Source: Neobacillus nitrireducens (GTDB taxonomy: Bacteria; Bacillota; Bacilli; Bacillales; Cytobacillaceae). From it: a DNA stretch of 64,000 nt. Positions 36,531 through 46,323 of this stretch are shown here, piece after piece. Both the position numbers and the translations under genes were made by a program. Position 1 is the first letter of the stretch, and each line of letters opens with the position of its first letter. The stretch is from assembly GCF_030915405.1 (NCBI RefSeq), contig NZ_CP133262.1, positions 496,001 through 560,000 of the forward strand. Direction: 5' to 3'. The notes beneath the pieces were generated by a model. That model had not been told where the DNA came from, made no database searches, and was given only the letters and a program-made list of their open reading frames with translations.

Positions 36531-39500
36531 GTTTAAGAAGCTGAGAAAAGTCGGTCGGTCGGTGCAAATTGTCTTGGTCGCAGGACTGTTAATCGTTTCC
36601 ACATTAGGAGGCACTACAAAATTAGAAGCTGCAATGGGGGGGATGGATTCGGGAGTTACGCCGGACTATTACGGAACTCCTAACTATGCAAATAGCCAGT
36701 TACCTGAACTAGATACGGCTGGAAAGGTAATTCCAGGGACGGGAATTCGCAAATTTGTTGACTCTTTACCGGGTCTAGGGCTAGAAAACAAAAATAATCT
36801 TGGTCAGTACATTCCAGTAGCGGTTCCAGACACAACTACCTACCCAGGGTCAGATTACTATGAAATCTCGCTTGTACAGTATACCGAGCAATTACATAGT
36901 GATTTGCAGCCTACAACTCTTAGAGGGTATAAGCAAACCAATACGAAGGACCCAACAGTTAGTGTGCCAAATTACTTTGGTCCAATGATCATTGCCCAAA
37001 AAGATCGACCAGTCCGGGTTAAATTTACAAATGAATTGCCAACTGGAAGTGGCGGAGATTTGTTCCTACCAGTTGACACATCACTAATGGGAGCTGGAAT
37101 GACTCCAGATGGGAAGAGTATGTATACGCAAAACCGCGCCACACTGCATTTACATGGAGGAATGACACCGTGGATTAGTGATGGGACTCCGCACCAATGG
37201 ATTACACCTGCTGGGGAGATCACGGACTATCCAAAGGGTGTAAGTGTGAAAAATGTCCCGGATATGCCTGATCCAGGACCGGGGTCAATGACGTTCTTTT
37301 ATTCGAACCAACAAAGTGCAAGGGTGATGTTTTACCACGATCACAGCTTAGGTCTTACCCGCTTGAATGTATACGCGGGAGAGGCAGGCGGATATCTTAT
37401 TCGTGATAAGGTAGAGCAAGACCTAATTGATCAGGGAGTTATTCCTAAAGATGAAATTCCTTTATTTATTCAAGATAAAACGTTTGTACCAACAGATAAT
37501 CAGCTATTGGCAACCGATCCAACTTGGGATAAGACCAAATGGGGAGGACAAGGGAACCTATGGTTTCCACATGTCTATATGCCTAACCAAAATCCTTATG
37601 ATCTCACTGGTTCTAATCCATATGGCCGCTGGGATTATGGTCCCTGGTTCTGGCCGCCCAATACTGGTTTGAAAAATGGACCTGTAGCGAATCCATTGTA
37701 TGGGCAGGAAGGCCAGCCGCCAATGATTCCGGGAACTCCGAATGTGTCTACTGTACCCGAAGCATTTATGGATACACCTCTGATAAATGGAACAGCCTAC
37801 CCAACTCTCACGGTTGATCCAAAGGCGTACAGATTCCGGGTTCTAAATGCCTCAAACGATCGGTTTTGGAACCTTCAGTTCTATAAAGCTAAATCAAATG
37901 GTGATATGTGGAACGCAGACGGCACTTTAAAAGATGGTGATGTTGGTGAAGTTCCAATGGTCGATGCGGTACGGAATGCTAGCTATCCTGCCACTTGGCC
38001 GCATGATGGCAGGGATGGTGGAGTTCCGGATCCTGCTGCCGCAGGACCTAAGATGTTTCAAATCGGAAATGAAAGTGGTTTTATACCTCAGGTAGCAGAA
38101 CTGGCAAATCAGCCGATAGATTATGAATATGGACGTCGAAGCATTACTGTACTAAACGTGTCCAGTAAAACATTATTCTTGGCACCTGCCGAAAGGGCAG
38201 ATGTAGTTGTCGATTTTAGTAAATATGCAGGTCAAACTCTTATTCTATATAACGATTCTCCAGCACCTGTACCAGCATTTGACCCACGTTACGATTACTA
38301 TACAGGTGATGAAGATCAATCTATTACTGGCGACAATACTGGTGGGGCACCTTCGATCCTACCTGGATATGGACCAAACACACGCACGATCATGCAAATT
38401 AAAGTGGCAGATATACCGAATACGCCAGACACAACTCAAACTACCTTAGATAAGTTAAAAACTGAAATTCCGAATGCGTTTAAAGCTGGACAGAACCCGA
38501 TTCTTGTACCGGAAGATAAGTGGGTCAATATTCAAGATAATTCCACAACCTTTACGCCGATTGGAGATACTACTCCATTAACATTAGATATTCAGCCAAA
38601 GGCTATCGCTGAAGAATTTGAGCAAGTTTTTGGACGTATGAATGGAACACTTGGAGTAGAAATGCCAAATACTAACTTCCAGAATCAAACGACCATTATG
38701 CTGGGATATGTAGATCCATCTACTGAAATCTTAAAAGATTCGATGACTCCGTTGACACCAAAAGCAGGGGACGGAACTCAAATATGGAAGATCACACATA
38801 ACGGGGTAGACACCCATGCGATGCACTTCCATCTCTTTGATGTCCAGTTGATTAACCGTGTTGGTTGGGATGGATCCATTCGATTCCCGGATGCCAATGA
38901 AAGAGGATGGAAAGATACCGTAAGGATGAATCCGTTAGAGGATTGTATTGTAGCTCTCAGACCAGTGGCTCCGAAAACCACTTTTGGTATCCCTGATAGT
39001 ATTCGTCTTCTTGATCCAACCATGCCGGCTGGTACGACAACACAATTCATGGGAATCGATCCGAAAACCGGTAATCCAATGACTGTAAAGAACGAAATGA
39101 CAAACTTCGGTTGGGAATATGTGTGGCATTGCCATTTGTTAGGGCATGAAGAAAATGACATGATGCGTGCGATGATCTTTAACATTGAACGTGTAAAGCC
39201 GACAGCATCAACCTTACAAGGCACAAGAACGAATGGCGGGGAAGTGAACCTAAGCTGGACGGATCCTACAATGGTAGATAATCCAGACACATTGGGGAAT
39301 CCCTCAAATGAGATTGGCTACAATGTAATGCGTGCAGTGGAAATAAACGGTATTGCAGGTGCATACAGTCAAATTGGCACCACCTTAGCAAACCACACAA
39401 GCTATATCGATACTACTGTTGATGCAAATACAAGTTATAGTTACAGGATTACTAGCTTTAATGCTGAAGGGGAAACGAATTCAAATGCTCTATCCACACC

Positions 39501-40377
39501 TGGGCTTCCAATGGCACCATCTAATCTTACAGCTGATCAATCTGGTTCAGATGCAGTTGTAACTTGGACAGATAATGCGTTAAATGAAACTAGTTTTGCT
39601 ATAGAGCGATCAACAGACGGTGTTAATTTTACGGTTTTGGCTACTCCAAATATGGCAAACGATACAGGCACTGTAAGTTACACTGATACAACGGTAAATC
39701 CCGGAACCTATACCTATCGGGTGAAGGCGTTAAATGGATCATTAGAATCCAGTTACTCGAATTTAGCCAATGTAACAATTATTGCAGTTCCGCCAGTCAA
39801 TTCACCAGCTGCACCAACTAATTTAAGTGCAACGCTTCAATCAGGACCAAATATAAATTTATCCTGGAGGGATAACGCCAGCAATGAAACAGGCTTTACC
39901 GTAGAACGTGCAACCAATGGCGGCGCTTATACTGTCATTGCCAACCCTGGTCGAAGAAATAATACAGGAACTGTTACCTATACTGATTCAACCGTTCAGA
40001 CAGGAAATAGTTATACCTATCGGGTAAAGGCAATGAACGGAACTGTTTCTTCAGCCTATTCTAATGATTCTTCAACAATAAGTGTACCTGTTATACCTCC
40101 AGCACCAACAGGATTACAGGTGTCCGCCTCAAGAAATGGGGGGAATGATAAGGTGACTATGAATTGGAGTAAACCAGCGGGAAGCATAACCAGCTATGTC
40201 GTTCAGTATGCAACGAATTCCACATTCACGCAGAATGTTGCAACTAGTACTGTAACCACTACTACATTTGTCCAATCAGGATTTACGAGAAACAGAACTT
40301 ACTATTTAAGAGTACAGGCAGTAAATCAAAGCGGTTCATCCCCTTGGTCGAATTCAGTAAGTGTTAGAACACCGTAA
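36523..40377 (+). CDS. Secreted giant multicopper oxidase with four fibronectin type III domains
   Basis: 1284 residues. A signal peptide (VQIVLVAGLLIVSTLGG to LEA) precedes a catalytic part of about 860 residues, far larger than CotA (about 510). All copper-ligand blocks are present: HLHGG (near 208), YHDHS (270), HAMHFHLF (764) and HCHLLGHEENDM (868), the last holding the T1 Cys and likely axial Met. Residues 891 to the end form four FN3-type repeats with SWTD/TWTD/SWRD strands and SYRIT/TYRVKA motifs. The two middle ones are most alike. The enzyme oxidises phenols or metal ions such as Mn(II) or Cu(I) outside the cell; the substrate is unknown and no LPxTG anchor is present. A small exported protein follows. 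Confidence 0.9.
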   Translation: MFKFKKLRKVGRSVQIVLVAGLLIVSTLGGTTKLEAAMGGMDSGVTPDYYGTPNYANSQLPELDTAGKVIPGTGIRKFVDSLPGLGLENKNNLGQYIPVAVPDTTTYPGSDYYEISLVQYTEQLHSDLQPTTLRGYKQTNTKDPTVSVPNYFGPMIIAQKDRPVRVKFTNELPTGSGGDLFLPVDTSLMGAGMTPDGKSMYTQNRATLHLHGGMTPWISDGTPHQWITPAGEITDYPKGVSVKNVPDMPDPGPGSMTFFYSNQQSARVMFYHDHSLGLTRLNVYAGEAGGYLIRDKVEQDLIDQGVIPKDEIPLFIQDKTFVPTDNQLLATDPTWDKTKWGGQGNLWFPHVYMPNQNPYDLTGSNPYGRWDYGPWFWPPNTGLKNGPVANPLYGQEGQPPMIPGTPNVSTVPEAFMDTPLINGTAYPTLTVDPKAYRFRVLNASNDRFWNLQFYKAKSNGDMWNADGTLKDGDVGEVPMVDAVRNASYPATWPHDGRDGGVPDPAAAGPKMFQIGNESGFIPQVAELANQPIDYEYGRRSITVLNVSSKTLFLAPAERADVVVDFSKYAGQTLILYNDSPAPVPAFDPRYDYYTGDEDQSITGDNTGGAPSILPGYGPNTRTIMQIKVADIPNTPDTTQTTLDKLKTEIPNAFKAGQNPILVPEDKWVNIQDNSTTFTPIGDTTPLTLDIQPKAIAEEFEQVFGRMNGTLGVEMPNTNFQNQTTIMLGYVDPSTEILKDSMTPLTPKAGDGTQIWKITHNGVDTHAMHFHLFDVQLINRVGWDGSIRFPDANERGWKDTVRMNPLEDCIVALRPVAPKTTFGIPDSIRLLDPTMPAGTTTQFMGIDPKTGNPMTVKNEMTNFGWEYVWHCHLLGHEENDMMRAMIFNIERVKPTASTLQGTRTNGGEVNLSWTDPTMVDNPDTLGNPSNEIGYNVMRAVEINGIAGAYSQIGTTLANHTSYIDTTVDANTSYSYRITSFNAEGETNSNALSTPGLPMAPSNLTADQSGSDAVVTWTDNALNETSFAIERSTDGVNFTVLATPNMANDTGTVSYTDTTVNPGTYTYRVKALNGSLESSYSNLANVTIIAVPPVNSPAAPTNLSATLQSGPNINLSWRDNASNETGFTVERATNGGAYTVIANPGRRNNTGTVTYTDSTVQTGNSYTYRVKAMNGTVSSAYSNDSSTISVPVIPPAPTGLQVSASRNGGNDKVTMNWSKPAGSITSYVVQYATNSTFTQNVATSTVTTTTFVQSGFTRNRTYYLRVQAVNQSGSSPWSNSVSVRTP

Positions 40378-40506
40378 TAGATTACAAGGACGACCTTGGA
40401 AAAACGACCGGCCCTAGGAGTACTACAGTTTAATATATAAAAGAATTGCAGTCTCCTACGGGGGAACACAAACTAATTAGTAAGTAGCAATAAAGGAGGT
40501 ATATGA

Positions 40507-41016
40507 ATGAGAAAAAGACTTCTCAAAGTTACTTCGATCATAGCAGTCATTCTAATTTTGGGTACAGCTGTGATGGTATGGAAAAATCATTCTGCACTAG
40601 CCAAGAAACAAGATGCAAATGTGAAAATATCTGCGGCGGAAAGAATGGCTAAATATTCTGTTAAGACGAAACAAAACACAGATTCATCACTTCGAAAAAG
40701 CCGTTTGAGTCAAATAAATGTCGTGAGTGAAGCAGCAACCATTCTAAATGTTCTTCCCATAAATATCATGGAGGAAATGACGAAAGGAAAAAAATTAGAA
40801 GAAATTGCCCTAGATAAAGGAATGTCAAAAACCAAGTTTTTAAAGAAATTAACAGATTTAGATACGAAAAACATTGATGATGCTGTTCGTACTGGAACAA
40901 TCTCAACAAAACATGGGACTGCGTTAAAGGAAGGCCAAAAAGACCGTTTGCATCACAGCCTTATGCTTGAAGCCGTTGATGTAAACGACCATAAAGCAAT
41001 GGATATGAACCATTAG
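40507..41016 (+). CDS. Small exported protein, likely partner of multicopper oxidase
   Basis: 169 residues with an N-terminal hydrophobic signal or anchor (residues 8-25) and a basic helical body. The segment ATILNVLPINIMEEMTKGKKLEEIALDKGMSKTKFLKKL (residues about 78-116) resembles the two-helix modules of the form GKTLAEIAKEKGVS seen in secreted Firmicute proteins. The tail DHKAMDMNH is rich in His and Met and could bind copper. It lies 130 bp after the oxidase gene with its own AAAGGAGG site, and may be co-transcribed. Function unknown. Confidence 0.72.
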   Translation: MRKRLLKVTSIIAVILILGTAVMVWKNHSALAKKQDANVKISAAERMAKYSVKTKQNTDSSLRKSRLSQINVVSEAATILNVLPINIMEEMTKGKKLEEIALDKGMSKTKFLKKLTDLDTKNIDDAVRTGTISTKHGTALKEGQKDRLHHSLMLEAVDVNDHKAMDMNH

Positions 41017-41029
41017 ACAATTTTTCATT

Positions 41030-41062
41030 GGGGTGACATTTTGACGTCACCTCTATTTTTTT
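41030..41062 (+). terminator. Terminator after the exported protein gene
   Basis: GGGGTGAC, loop, GTCACCTC, T8. It is a near-copy of the terminator at 36224. Confidence 0.85.
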
Positions 41063-41131
41063 TGTTTCTGCTCATTTTATAGTAGAATAAGGTTAACAAG
41101 GAACAGTTATTTTTAGGAGGAGTTTTTTTTC

Positions 41132-41734
41132 ATGATAAAAGATCATATCCAACAATACATATTAGAGCAACAATCCATTCAAAAGTCAGAGACACTAACA
41201 CTTTTTAAAGAAGAAAAAGAATATCTTGAAAAAAACAGACTTTCAGATAATCTTCAATTGTCAGAAAAGGATCCAAGCATCCGCTTCTCTGACGCCTATA
41301 TTGAGCGATGTGATAAAGAAACAGAAAATATGATTAAGAACGAGTCCTCTTCATTTTTAGCTCAGAGGCTTGATTACTTGAAAAAGCATAAAAATGAGTT
41401 TGTCTATTTAGAATCCAATTGGTTTGATCTCATTGGCGTCGAGGCAGTTTCTGTCGAGGCCGACGATGTATTCGAAACCTATGATGTCATGTTAGGGTTA
41501 AAGCTGCAAAAGAAGTTTGAAAAAGTATTAAAAGATCATTTGAACAGCCAATTATACGGAGATGAAGCAAAATTTGACTTAATGTTCAGCCTTGAAGACG
41601 GCTTATGGAATTTGAATTTTGCCTTAAATTATGTGGAGGGTTTTAACGAAGATATAACAATAGGTGAGGCGTTCCAGCTCATTTATCGCTTTTTATTTCA
41701 GTTGGTGGAAGCGGTTGAAGGGGAACGGAAGTAG
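41132..41734 (+). CDS. Hypothetical cytosolic protein
   Basis: 200 residues, acidic, mainly helical with coiled-coil potential near the N terminus, no signal or membrane helix. I do not recognise the family. ATG lies about nine bases after TTAGGAGGAG. It is followed by a short GC-rich hairpin. Function unknown. Confidence 0.75.
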   Translation: MIKDHIQQYILEQQSIQKSETLTLFKEEKEYLEKNRLSDNLQLSEKDPSIRFSDAYIERCDKETENMIKNESSSFLAQRLDYLKKHKNEFVYLESNWFDLIGVEAVSVEADDVFETYDVMLGLKLQKKFEKVLKDHLNSQLYGDEAKFDLMFSLEDGLWNLNFALNYVEGFNEDITIGEAFQLIYRFLFQLVEAVEGERK

Positions 41735-41746
41735 GCGGATGCTAAT

Positions 41747-41768
41747 AGGGAGGTTTCACCCCTCCCTA
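41747..41768. terminator. GC-rich hairpin between convergent genes
   Basis: TAGGGAGG, loop, CCTCCCTA. There is no T-run on the plus strand, so termination efficiency is doubtful. Confidence 0.5.
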
Positions 41769-41773
41769 AAATG

Positions 41774-42073
41774 TCAACTAAAATTCTGATCCGATATCGA
41801 TATGGCAGAACCCGTTGATGTATGCTCGTTTACCCATGCAAGTGAGGTTTCCGATACTTGTGACCAGTTAGGTATTTCATCCTTATGCTGTTCGACCCAA
41901 CTCATGCAATATTGTGGATCAATATTATAATCGAGACATTGGACTAAAAATGCTTGGATCGTGTCTTCATTGCAATTCTGCCATGACCTACAAGTATTGC
42001 TCCACACATTCTCCATCTTCGTTTGTATCGAAACCTCATTAATAAAATTACTAAATTGGAAATCGTTAGGCAT
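41774..42073 (-). CDS. Small hypothetical protein
   Basis: 99 residues, acidic, with four Cys (at about 28, 34, 46 and 56) and many Trp. No signal peptide and no family recognised. The start ATG has AAGGAGGAG at six bases upstream, which strongly supports translation. Function unknown. Confidence 0.7.
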   Translation of the reverse strand: MPNDFQFSNFINEVSIQTKMENVWSNTCRSWQNCNEDTIQAFLVQCLDYNIDPQYCMSWVEQHKDEIPNWSQVSETSLAWVNEHTSTGSAISISDQNFS

Positions 42074-42169
42074 CTAAGCTCCTCCTTAAAAAAATTCACA
42101 TTTTTAAGTATGTCCAATGAGAAAATATTTGAACAAAGAAACAGTTTTTAATTACAAAATAATAAATGA

Positions 42170-42739
42170 TTAACTGTCTTTCTCACTTAGGGGTGTAAAT
42201 TTAATTCTCAAACTAAACCAATAAGCCCCCATAAATATCGCTATTTGTATTGGAACTGAATAGGTAAAGCGCCAACGAACCGGATTGTAAACCGTCAACC
42301 ATGTGAAAAATGGTTCAGCGACATAGGAACTAAGGATAGCGAAGAAAATCGCTTTAATCCATGGATTTTTCTTCGGGTGAATCTGTAACATTACCATAAT
42401 TGTAATGGGCATAAGCGTCATGTCCCAAGGGAAATACGTCGGAAGTACGGGGATCACATGGTATCGGTAATGCCACAAACCAATTTGATCACCGATAATG
42501 TCAAGCATGATGGAGATTGACATAACATAAAAGCCCACATACATTAACAGGTCTGTACTTTGCCTTTTTCTGATCATGAACCAAATGATCCAGGGCACAA
42601 TGGATAAGACAACTCCCATCCACCATAATCCTGAAAAAAGGACATGTTCTCTCCATAGATCAATTTTAATGTCAATTAAATCTTCAATCTTATCCACGTT
42701 TTTATCTATTATATTTATAACTTTATGGTTATTTTCCAT
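42170..42739 (-). CDS. CBO0543-type membrane protein
   Basis: 189 residues with five predicted membrane helices after a soluble N terminus of about 35 residues. The HYRYHVIPVLPTYFPWDMTLMP region is characteristic of the Bacillus/Clostridium CBO0543-type family of unknown function. The start ATG has AGAGGTAAT upstream. It is transcribed away from the epimerase-like gene. Confidence 0.78.
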   Translation of the reverse strand: MENNHKVINIIDKNVDKIEDLIDIKIDLWREHVLFSGLWWMGVVLSIVPWIIWFMIRKRQSTDLLMYVGFYVMSISIMLDIIGDQIGLWHYRYHVIPVLPTYFPWDMTLMPITIMVMLQIHPKKNPWIKAIFFAILSSYVAEPFFTWLTVYNPVRWRFTYSVPIQIAIFMGAYWFSLRIKFTPLSEKDS

Positions 42740-42909
42740 AATTACCTCTTAAGTTTTGTAGTATTCTTCTTATATTTATACAAAAAGGTAAAATTATACT
42801 TATGTGGATTAATATTCTTCATTACTCCCGGTGATTGTGCAATAATCTTAATAAAGCCGATTATTATAGCAATTTCAGTTAAATGGCAGGGGCGAAGGGG
42901 GGGCTAGTT

Positions 42910-43587
42910 GTGAAGAACAGAAAGAAAACAGCCGTGATTCTAGGTGCTACAGGACTAGTAGGAAATGAATTAGTAAATATTCTCATCCAACAACTAAATT
43001 ACGAAAAGATACATTTGTTAGTTCGGAGACCGCCTGATAGCCACGATCCTGTATGTGAAGTACATGTCGTTGACTTTGAGCAACTTTATTCATACAGAGA
43101 ATTATTTCAGGTAACAGATGTTTTTTGTTGTTTAGGGACGACCATTAAAAAGGCAAAAAGCAAAGAAGCCTTTCGAAAAGTAGACTATGAATATCCTGTT
43201 GAGGCAGCAAAAATGGCATGTGAAAGTGGAGCAGAGAAATTTCTCATGATTACAGCGATGGGTTCAAATCCCAAGTCAAGGATTTTTTATAATCAAGTCA
43301 AAGGTGAAGTCGAGGAATCTATTAGTGAGTTAACTATACCATCTATTCATATTTTCAGACCATCATTATTGTTAGGAAAGCGTGAAGAGTTTCGTTTCGG
43401 TGAAAAAATTGCAGAAAAAGCTAGTATTTTATTAAATTTAATTATGGTCGGCCCATTACGGCCATTTAAAGCGATTGAAGCAAAAAACGTCGCAGCAGCA
43501 ATGGCAGCAATGGCCCGAACTGGTAAAGGTGGAGTGAACATTTATCCTTCACATGAGATTGAACGAATTGCCATAGAAAATAATTAA
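42910..43587 (+). CDS. NAD(P)-binding Rossmann-fold oxidoreductase (HTATIP2-like)
   Basis: About 225 residues. The N-terminal TAVILGATGLVGNEL is a classic dinucleotide-binding motif of atypical short-chain dehydrogenases (NmrA/HTATIP2 type). DVFCCLGTT, KFLMITAMGS and YNQVKGEVE (in place of YxxxK) support this assignment. GTG 42910 lies eight bases after GAAGGGGGG; the ATG at 42883 overlaps no binding site. The gene after it starts 22 bp later on the same strand. Substrate unknown. Confidence 0.82.
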   Translation: MKNRKKTAVILGATGLVGNELVNILIQQLNYEKIHLLVRRPPDSHDPVCEVHVVDFEQLYSYRELFQVTDVFCCLGTTIKKAKSKEAFRKVDYEYPVEAAKMACESGAEKFLMITAMGSNPKSRIFYNQVKGEVEESISELTIPSIHIFRPSLLLGKREEFRFGEKIAEKASILLNLIMVGPLRPFKAIEAKNVAAAMAAMARTGKGGVNIYPSHEIERIAIENN

Positions 43588-43609
43588 TACGAGTTGAGAG
43601 GTAAGTGCA

Positions 43610-44416
43610 ATGGAGAATAGTTTAACAGGAAAACGGGTTGTTATCTGCGGTTCGCGCAAATTAGAAGAGATATCTACATTAATCGAAAAAAAGGGAGGCG
43701 TTCCTATCGTCCGAACCCTCCAAGGAACTGTATTTTTTGCAGATAAGGAAGTAGAACCTGATTTACTCAATTTTGTGCAAACAGGTGCCGATTGGGTGAT
43801 TTTCACGACTGGAATTGGTTTTGAGGCACTTGTTAATGTAGCAGAAAAGCTTGGATTGGGAGATTCATATTTAAAGAATATACGTGAAGCAAAAGTAGCA
43901 TCCAGAGGATACAAGACATTGTCTGCTTTAATAAAATATGAACTTAAACCCATTGTGGTTGCTGAAGATGGCACAACCAAAGGATTAGTACAAGCACTCG
44001 AAAACATTGATTTCTCTGGTAAAAGAGTAATGTTGCAGCTACACGGGGAAATAGCACCGCTGTTAACCAAATTTCTTGAAGTACGTGGGGCAACAGTGCA
44101 GAAGATACTTCCATATCAACATATTGCTCCTTTGAACGAGACTGTTGCCATGTTGTGTAAAGAACTTCAGACAAATGATTGTGACGCTGTCTGCTTTACA
44201 ACTGCCACCCAGGTCCAATCACTTTTTGACTTTGCAAGAGAACATAAAATTATCACAGATCTTATTGCTTTGTTTAATGAAAGGATTGTAGCAGTTGCAG
44301 TTGGAAAAGTGACCGAGGCAGCGTTAAAGGAAGAAGGTATTAAACGGGTCGTGGTTCCTGAAAATGAAAGAATGGGTGCAATGGTTGTCCAATTGGCAAA
44401 ATATTATCAAAGTTAA
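43610..44416 (+). CDS. Uroporphyrinogen-III synthase family protein
   Basis: 268 residues with the two-lobed alpha/beta architecture of HemD: TGKRVVICGSRK at the start, DWVIFTTGIGFEAL near residue 63 and DAVCFTTATQVQSLF in the second lobe, then VAVGKVTEAAL. It would close hydroxymethylbilane to uroporphyrinogen III, the precursor of heme and siroheme. It is not in a hemAXCDBL cluster, so it may be a paralogue with another role (as for isolated HemD-like proteins in Bacillus). It is probably co-transcribed with the oxidoreductase. Confidence 0.82.
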   Translation: MENSLTGKRVVICGSRKLEEISTLIEKKGGVPIVRTLQGTVFFADKEVEPDLLNFVQTGADWVIFTTGIGFEALVNVAEKLGLGDSYLKNIREAKVASRGYKTLSALIKYELKPIVVAEDGTTKGLVQALENIDFSGKRVMLQLHGEIAPLLTKFLEVRGATVQKILPYQHIAPLNETVAMLCKELQTNDCDAVCFTTATQVQSLFDFAREHKIITDLIALFNERIVAVAVGKVTEAALKEEGIKRVVVPENERMGAMVVQLAKYYQS

Positions 44417-44423
44417 TCATTTC

Positions 44424-44457
44424 AAGTGTACCTTCTAAACAGTTGGTACACTTTTTT
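44424..44457 (+). terminator. Terminator after HemD-like gene
   Basis: AAGTGTACC, loop, GGTACACTT, then T5. Confidence 0.88.
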
Positions 44458-44920
44458 CATAAGTTTTATGCCTTCCCAATTCGTAGAAATTGTCGAGAAG
44501 TTTTTTCAATTATCATGGAAGATTATTTGACAATTCGATATATTTTTACAGTTTTTTTGGTATGATTATGTTAAATTAAAAAAGAATTCCGAAAAGTGTA
44601 CAAGAAGTAATCCTCTAACAACCATAGATTTAATTCCGTTCTTTTCCAATTTAACTGACAACAACGCTCCCCTGAGGTCTTATATTCTTAAGAAATATTA
44701 ACTTTTTACATAATGGTTGATCAAATGGTTGTATCTATTTACAGAATGTAAGATGAAATACCTAAAATCAGTCTGTAAAATAAAATAAGATGCATAATTT
44801 CCCACATAAAACATCATTAGGCTAAAGGAGCTGATCCCCTTTTTGGTAATATCATTTTGTTAAAGCGCTTACATTTTACTTGAGTAAATAAACCATTCAT
44901 ATGAAAAGGAGGATTTCCCT
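44458..44920. other. Gene-free regulatory region upstream of preT
   Basis: About 460 bp without a credible ORF. It should hold the pyrimidine-catabolism promoter and PucR sites. I see TTGACA at 44527 without a well-placed -10, and a TATGAT at 44561 without a well-placed -35. The only site I can name is the cre-like element at 44860. I do not see a TnrA/GlnR box. Confidence 0.45.
44860..44873 (+). promoter_or_regulatory. cre-like site upstream of preT
   Basis: TTAAAGCGCTTACA has one mismatch to the cre consensus TGWAARCGYTWNCW and a perfect AGCGCT core. It lies 47 bp upstream of the start codon. Confidence 0.5.
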
Positions 44921-46291
44921 TTGGCGAATGAAAAAATTCAACGTATTACCTTAGCTAATCTTGAAATGAACTTTCAAGAGGTGGAGCGGGGCTTGACTAA
45001 TCAAGAAGCTGTTGAAGAATCCAATCGATGCCTCTATTGCTATGATGCTCCTTGTATAAAAGCCTGTCCAACAGGTATTGATATTCCAACCTTTATAAAA
45101 AAAATTGCCTCAGGTAACCTATTAGGATCCGCTAAAACAATCATGTCATCCAATCCTGTTGGTGCAAGCTGCTCTAGGGTTTGTCCAACCGATGAACTAT
45201 GTGAAGGAGCTTGTGTCCTTAATCACTCAACCAAGCCAATCATGATTGGCAATTTACAAAGATATGCTACTGACTGGGCAATGAAGACTGGACAAACACT
45301 TTTCCAACCTGGTCAAGCGAATGGACGGTCAGCTGCTATCATCGGCGGTGGTCCAGCTGGCCTCTCAGCTGCAAGGGAACTGGCAAGATTAGGTTACGAG
45401 GTTACGATATTTGAAGGATCCGAGAAAGCGGGCGGCTTAAATACGTATGGAATTGTCTCTTTCCGATTGCCACAAAAAATTTCTTACTGGGAAGTAGAGC
45501 AGGTCGAGAAATTGAATGTAAATATCAGAACCAACTCAATGGTGGGCAGGGATATTTCAGCAAAAGAAATTACTGAAAATTTCGATTATGTTATCTTAGC
45601 AGTAGGGATGGCTCATGTTCCAAACCTTGGTGTTGAAGGTGAAAACATAGCAGGTGTCTATGATGCGATTGAGTTTGTCAAGGCAACAAAAAGCGGCCAG
45701 TTATCTGAAGAGTTTGTTGGGAAACGAGTTGTAGTCATTGGTGCCGGGAATACAGCGATCGATGGTGCAACCTGCTCGGTTCGTTTAGGAGCTGAAAACG
45801 TTAAAATCTTATACCGGAGAACCGAGGAAGAAATGACTGCCTATGATTTTGAATACGAATTTGCCAAACAAGACGGCGTGGAGTTCCGCTGGTTAACAGC
45901 ACCAAAACGAATCATAGGCGATGAATCGGGGAAAGTCACTGGAATTGAATGTATCAAAATGAAGCTGGGTGAACCTGAAAAGGATGGACGGCGAAGACCT
46001 ATTGCCATTGAAGAGTCCGAATATATTCTGCCAGTAGACGCTGTGGTAAAAGCGATTGGTCAAACTAGACACTTGAAGTTAATTGAAGAGTTTGGCCTCA
46101 CACATGATCGTGGTGTGGTCAAGGTGGATCCGGAAACGTTCCAAACCTCCAATCCAAAAGTGTTTGCTTGTGGCGACGTTGTGTTTGGTAAAGGGAATGG
46201 GGATGCAATGGTCGTTACCGCTGCCCAACAAGGAAAAAATGTAGCCCATGCAATCCATAAGCAATATTCTGTTGTCAGAACGGCAAATTAA
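44921..46291 (+). CDS. preT: NAD-dependent dihydropyrimidine dehydrogenase, PreT subunit
   Basis: A 456-residue FAD/Fe-S subunit that passes NADH electrons to PreA for uracil and thymine reduction. The N-terminal cysteines CLYCYDAPCIKACPTG and CSRVCP bind 4Fe-4S clusters. FAD and NAD Rossmann motifs (IIGGGPAGLSAARELA near 143; VVIGAGNTAIDGA near 273) follow, and the C-terminal VFACGDVVFG is the flavin motif. It is homologous to the small subunit of glutamate synthase, but the following preA fixes the assignment. It starts at TTG eight bases after GGAGG. Confidence 0.93.
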   Translation: MANEKIQRITLANLEMNFQEVERGLTNQEAVEESNRCLYCYDAPCIKACPTGIDIPTFIKKIASGNLLGSAKTIMSSNPVGASCSRVCPTDELCEGACVLNHSTKPIMIGNLQRYATDWAMKTGQTLFQPGQANGRSAAIIGGGPAGLSAARELARLGYEVTIFEGSEKAGGLNTYGIVSFRLPQKISYWEVEQVEKLNVNIRTNSMVGRDISAKEITENFDYVILAVGMAHVPNLGVEGENIAGVYDAIEFVKATKSGQLSEEFVGKRVVVIGAGNTAIDGATCSVRLGAENVKILYRRTEEEMTAYDFEYEFAKQDGVEFRWLTAPKRIIGDESGKVTGIECIKMKLGEPEKDGRRRPIAIEESEYILPVDAVVKAIGQTRHLKLIEEFGLTHDRGVVKVDPETFQTSNPKVFACGDVVFGKGNGDAMVVTAAQQGKNVAHAIHKQYSVVRTAN

Positions 46292-46323
46292 CTTCTTATT
46301 TGGAAAAAGGGGGAGAAAAATAG

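Noticed and set aside
38778..39290. 170-residue minus-strand open frame
   Set aside because: Antisense to the copper-ligand part of the multicopper oxidase; no start signal.
43549..44070. 173-residue minus-strand open frame
   Set aside because: Antisense to the HemD-like gene; a shadow of its codon bias.
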